NCBI GenBank assembly: GCA_023399465.1 | Contig: JAEWPB010000055.1 | Location: forward strand, 1 to 46,536 | Reading direction: 5' to 3' | Length of the DNA stretch: 46,536 nucleotides | Source: Pseudomonadota bacterium | GTDB taxonomy: Bacteria; Pseudomonadota; Alphaproteobacteria; Rhizobiales; Rhizobiaceae | In this document: positions 44,937 through 46,536 of the stretch, piece by piece | Layout of the letters: each line of letters begins with the position of its first letter | How positions within the stretch are numbered: the first letter of the stretch is position 1 | The notes under the pieces: generated by a model | Seen by the model: the letters and a program-made list of their open reading frames with translations, nothing else | The model's database searches: none | What the model was told of the DNA's origin: nothing | Position numbers and translations under genes: made by a program

Positions 44937-46178
44937 CTACTTGGCTGCCTCGACTGCGGCCGGCAGTTCCTTCACGGCCTCATCCGAGGTGATCTCGCCG
45001 TTGAACTGGCGGGTCACCACGTCGTAGATCGCGTTCTTGACGGCGGCCGGGTTGGCATGGCCGTGAGCCATCGAACCGTAGAGCGTGCCGCTGGCATTGG
45101 CTTCGGCAAGGTCCTTGATGCCCTTCTTGCCGCAATCGTCGAAGTCCGTGTCCGGAACGTCGGTGCGGGCGGGAACCGAACCCTTGACCACGTTGAAGGC
45201 CGACTGGAAGGTCGGGCTTTCGATAGCCGAGGCCATGGCGAGCTGCGCCGGAACCTTGTCATCCGCCACCTTGAACATCGCGAACTGGTCGGAGTTGAAG
45301 GTGACCGACCCTTGGGTGCCGGGGAAGCGCATGCAGACGAAATCCGCACCCGGCTTCTTGCCGGCCTTCAGGAATTCGCCCTTGGCCCAGTCGCCCATGA
45401 ACTGCAGGCCGGCCTTGTCCTCGATCACCATTGCCGACGCTAGGTTCCAGTCACGGCCGGAGAAGTTGTCGTCGACATAGGAGCGCAGCTTGGTCATGCG
45501 ATCGAACGCTTCCTTCATCTTGTCGCCGCCGAGCGCGGCGGGATCGAGATCGATGAAGGCGGCCTTGTAGAAATCGTTGCCGAGCGACAGCACCACGGCA
45601 TCGAAGATCGTCGCGTCCTGCCAGGCCTGCCCACCATGGGCGACCGGCGTGATGCCCTGGGCCTTGAAGTTGTCGAGAAGGGCGACCAGTTCATCCCAGT
45701 TCTGAGGTTCCTTGCCGCCGGCCTTGTCGAGGGCGGCCTTGTTGATCCACATCCAGTTGGTCGAGTGCACGTTCACCGGCGCGGCAATCCAGTGGCCGTC
45801 ATACTTCGAAAAGTTCTGGAGCGCCGTCGGGATCACCTTGTCCCAGCCTTCCTTGCCCGCGATCTCGTCGAGATTGCCGAGCGCGCCTTCCTTGGCCCAG
45901 TCGAGGATGTCGAAGCCAAGCATCTGCACCGCAGTCGGCGCATTTCCGGCGGTGACGCGGGCGCGAAGCACGGTCATCGCCTCGGTGCCGCCGCCGCCGG
46001 CGACCGGCATGTCGGTCCAGCTGATGCCCTTCGATTCAAGATCCTTCTTCAGGACGTCGAGCGCCGAGGCTTCGCCGCCGGAAGTCCACCAATGCAGGAC
46101 CTCCACGTTCTCGGCGGCCTGCGCCGCGCCTGCCATCATCGTCAATGCCATTGCCGTCGTCGTCAGAAACTTGCGCAT
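44937..46178 (-). CDS. Periplasmic sugar-binding protein (glucose/mannose-type CUT1)
   Basis: A 413-residue family-1 solute-binding protein. The signal peptide (residues 1-21, cut after AQA) leads to ENVEVLHWWTSGGEASALDV, nearly the same as the start of mature glucose-binding proteins of Pseudomonas. GGGGTEAMTVLRARVTAGN and NVHSTNWMWINKAALDKAG follow. Two Cys (FVCMRFPG and FDDCGKKG) could form a disulfide, as in glucose binders. It likely binds a monosaccharide or small glycoside. GGGAGGAA six bases before ATG 46176-46178 sets the start. First gene of the nine-gene operon. Confidence 0.93.
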   Translation of the reverse strand: MRKFLTTTAMALTMMAGAAQAAENVEVLHWWTSGGEASALDVLKKDLESKGISWTDMPVAGGGGTEAMTVLRARVTAGNAPTAVQMLGFDILDWAKEGALGNLDEIAGKEGWDKVIPTALQNFSKYDGHWIAAPVNVHSTNWMWINKAALDKAGGKEPQNWDELVALLDNFKAQGITPVAHGGQAWQDATIFDAVVLSLGNDFYKAAFIDLDPAALGGDKMKEAFDRMTKLRSYVDDNFSGRDWNLASAMVIEDKAGLQFMGDWAKGEFLKAGKKPGADFVCMRFPGTQGSVTFNSDQFAMFKVADDKVPAQLAMASAIESPTFQSAFNVVKGSVPARTDVPDTDFDDCGKKGIKDLAEANASGTLYGSMAHGHANPAAVKNAIYDVVTRQFNGEITSDEAVKELPAAVEAAK

Positions 46179-46237
46179 AGTATTCCTCCCGTTTGCAAGT
46201 TGACCTAGCGGATACTCCTCCCGCTACTGGCAGTCTT

Positions 46238-46256
46238 TCCGGTCGGTTCGACCGGA
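46238..46256 (-). promoter_or_regulatory. Hairpin in the leader of the sugar operon
   Basis: TCCGGTCG-GTT-CGACCGGA forms a perfect 8-bp stem in the predicted 5' leader, about 60 bases before the binding-protein start. It could affect leader stability. Confidence 0.45.
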
Positions 46257-46261
46257 CATTC

Positions 46262-46344
46262 AAAATAACCGCGGCCTCCCTGCCGCTCGTTATAATTTAG
46301 ATGGGACAGTCTTCCCGGCGTCAAGCACCCCTTGCGGTTATTTT
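46262..46344 (-). promoter_or_regulatory. Pair of 11-bp inverted repeats flanking the sugar-operon promoter
   Basis: AAAATAACCGC at 46262-46272 and its exact reverse complement GCGGTTATTTT at 46334-46344 bracket the predicted promoter, one just upstream of -35 and one at about +17 to +27. This layout suits two operator half-sites or a looping repressor. The protein that would bind is not in the window. Confidence 0.55.
46296..46324 (-). promoter_or_regulatory. Sigma-70-type promoter of the sugar operon
   Basis: On the minus strand a -35 TTGACG (46319-46324) and a -10 TCTAAA (46296-46301) are separated by 17 bases. Transcription would begin near 46289, about 110 bases before the binding-protein start. 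Judged by eye from consensus. Confidence 0.55.
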
Positions 46345-46355
46345 AAATCGATTTA
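46344..46355. promoter_or_regulatory. LacI-type palindrome upstream of the sugar-operon promoter
   Basis: TAAATCGATTTA is a perfect 12-bp palindrome with the central CG typical of LacI/GalR-family operators. It lies four bases after the aldehyde dehydrogenase stop and 20 bases upstream of the -35. No LacI-family gene is in the window. Confidence 0.45.
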
Positions 46356-46358
46356 GAC

Positions 46359-46536
46359 TCACCGCGGCATCCACCAGTTCGTTCGTCCGCCAATATGCAT
46401 GTTGAGCGTCTTCGTCTCGGTATAGTCCTCGACCGCGTGACGCCCGAGTTCACGGCCCAAGCCGGACTGCTTGCAGCCACCGAACGGCAGTTCGCACGCG
46501 CCATCCATGAAGGTATTCATCCAGATCGTACCGGCC
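46359..46536 (-). CDS. Aldehyde dehydrogenase, C-terminal fragment at window edge
   Basis: Only the last 58 codons are in the window; the 5' part lies beyond the right edge. The translation, with GTIWMNTF, PFGGCKQSGLGRELG and the ending NWWMPR, is the oligomerisation and C-terminal region of a NAD(P)-dependent aldehyde dehydrogenase of the betaine-aldehyde type. GGxKxSGxGRE is universally conserved in the family. It is co-oriented with and just upstream of the sugar operon, so it may belong to the same pathway, though a separate promoter follows its stop. Confidence 0.88.
   Translation of the reverse strand, partial: AGTIWMNTFMDGACELPFGGCKQSGLGRELGRHAVEDYTETKTLNMHIGGRTNWWMPR

Overview
The window is about 46.5 kb of GC-rich (roughly 60% or more, estimated by eye) chromosomal-type DNA from an alphaproteobacterium of the Rhizobiaceae/Hyphomicrobiales type (Rhizobium, Agrobacterium, Ensifer, Shinella or a relative; the genus cannot be fixed from the sequence alone). 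The clues are a carboxyspermidine dehydrogenase/decarboxylase pair, a coxMNOP-like alternative oxidase, a blh-bigR persulfide operon, a soluble FtsK paralogue and sugar ABC/GMC oxidoreductase operons. No tRNA, rRNA, insertion sequence, prophage or CRISPR array was seen. The genes read as an ordinary metabolic and stress region, with several modules of interest.

Layout. 1-3638: a truncated secreted protein, a lipocalin-like protein, a membrane diguanylate cyclase with a degenerate I-site, and an M15-like protein. 3812-7434: a D-alanine module with an Lrp-type regulator divergent from alanine racemase and D-amino-acid dehydrogenase, plus an L-ATC hydrolase-family gene. 7559-11996: a five-gene minus-strand operon for an alternative haem-copper oxidase (subunits II, I, III, III-like, IV), preceded by a 22-bp imperfect palindrome. 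12141-14749: a DMT permease and a glutamate-type dehydrogenase, then a cluster of hairpins. 14888-17281: two genes for aminopropyl transfer from aspartate semialdehyde to make spermidine or norspermidine. 17791-23757: Rnk, a beta-CASP metallo-hydrolase with an FNR/FixK-like box upstream, an MgtC/DUF4010 protein, a TPC-type P1B ATPase and a small membrane protein. 23918-27807: persulfide dioxygenase, BigR, two YeeE/YedE half-proteins and a SulP transporter, behind an AT-rich repeat-bearing promoter region.

27865-32789: a small basic protein, a cold-shock protein, a 7-alpha-hydroxysteroid-dehydrogenase-like SDR and a soluble FtsK. 33013-36164: a D-arginine-dehydrogenase-like flavoprotein, a LysR regulator and a divergent orphan amino-acid-binding protein. 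36257-46178: a compact nine-gene minus-strand operon with a sugar-type ABC transporter (binding protein, two permeases, ATPase), two GMC flavin oxidoreductases, an SDR, a Dabb protein and a glycerate kinase. Its promoter is flanked by 11-bp inverted repeats and preceded by a LacI-type palindrome. The 3' end of an aldehyde dehydrogenase gene runs off the right edge.

How they fit together. Two separate D-amino-acid oxidation modules occur in one window. The sulfur module oxidises persulfide and moves sulfur oxyanions. The large right-hand operon looks like a complete uptake-plus-oxidation route for an unidentified sugar or glycoside that feeds glycerate into central metabolism. This last operon is the best candidate for an undescribed system.
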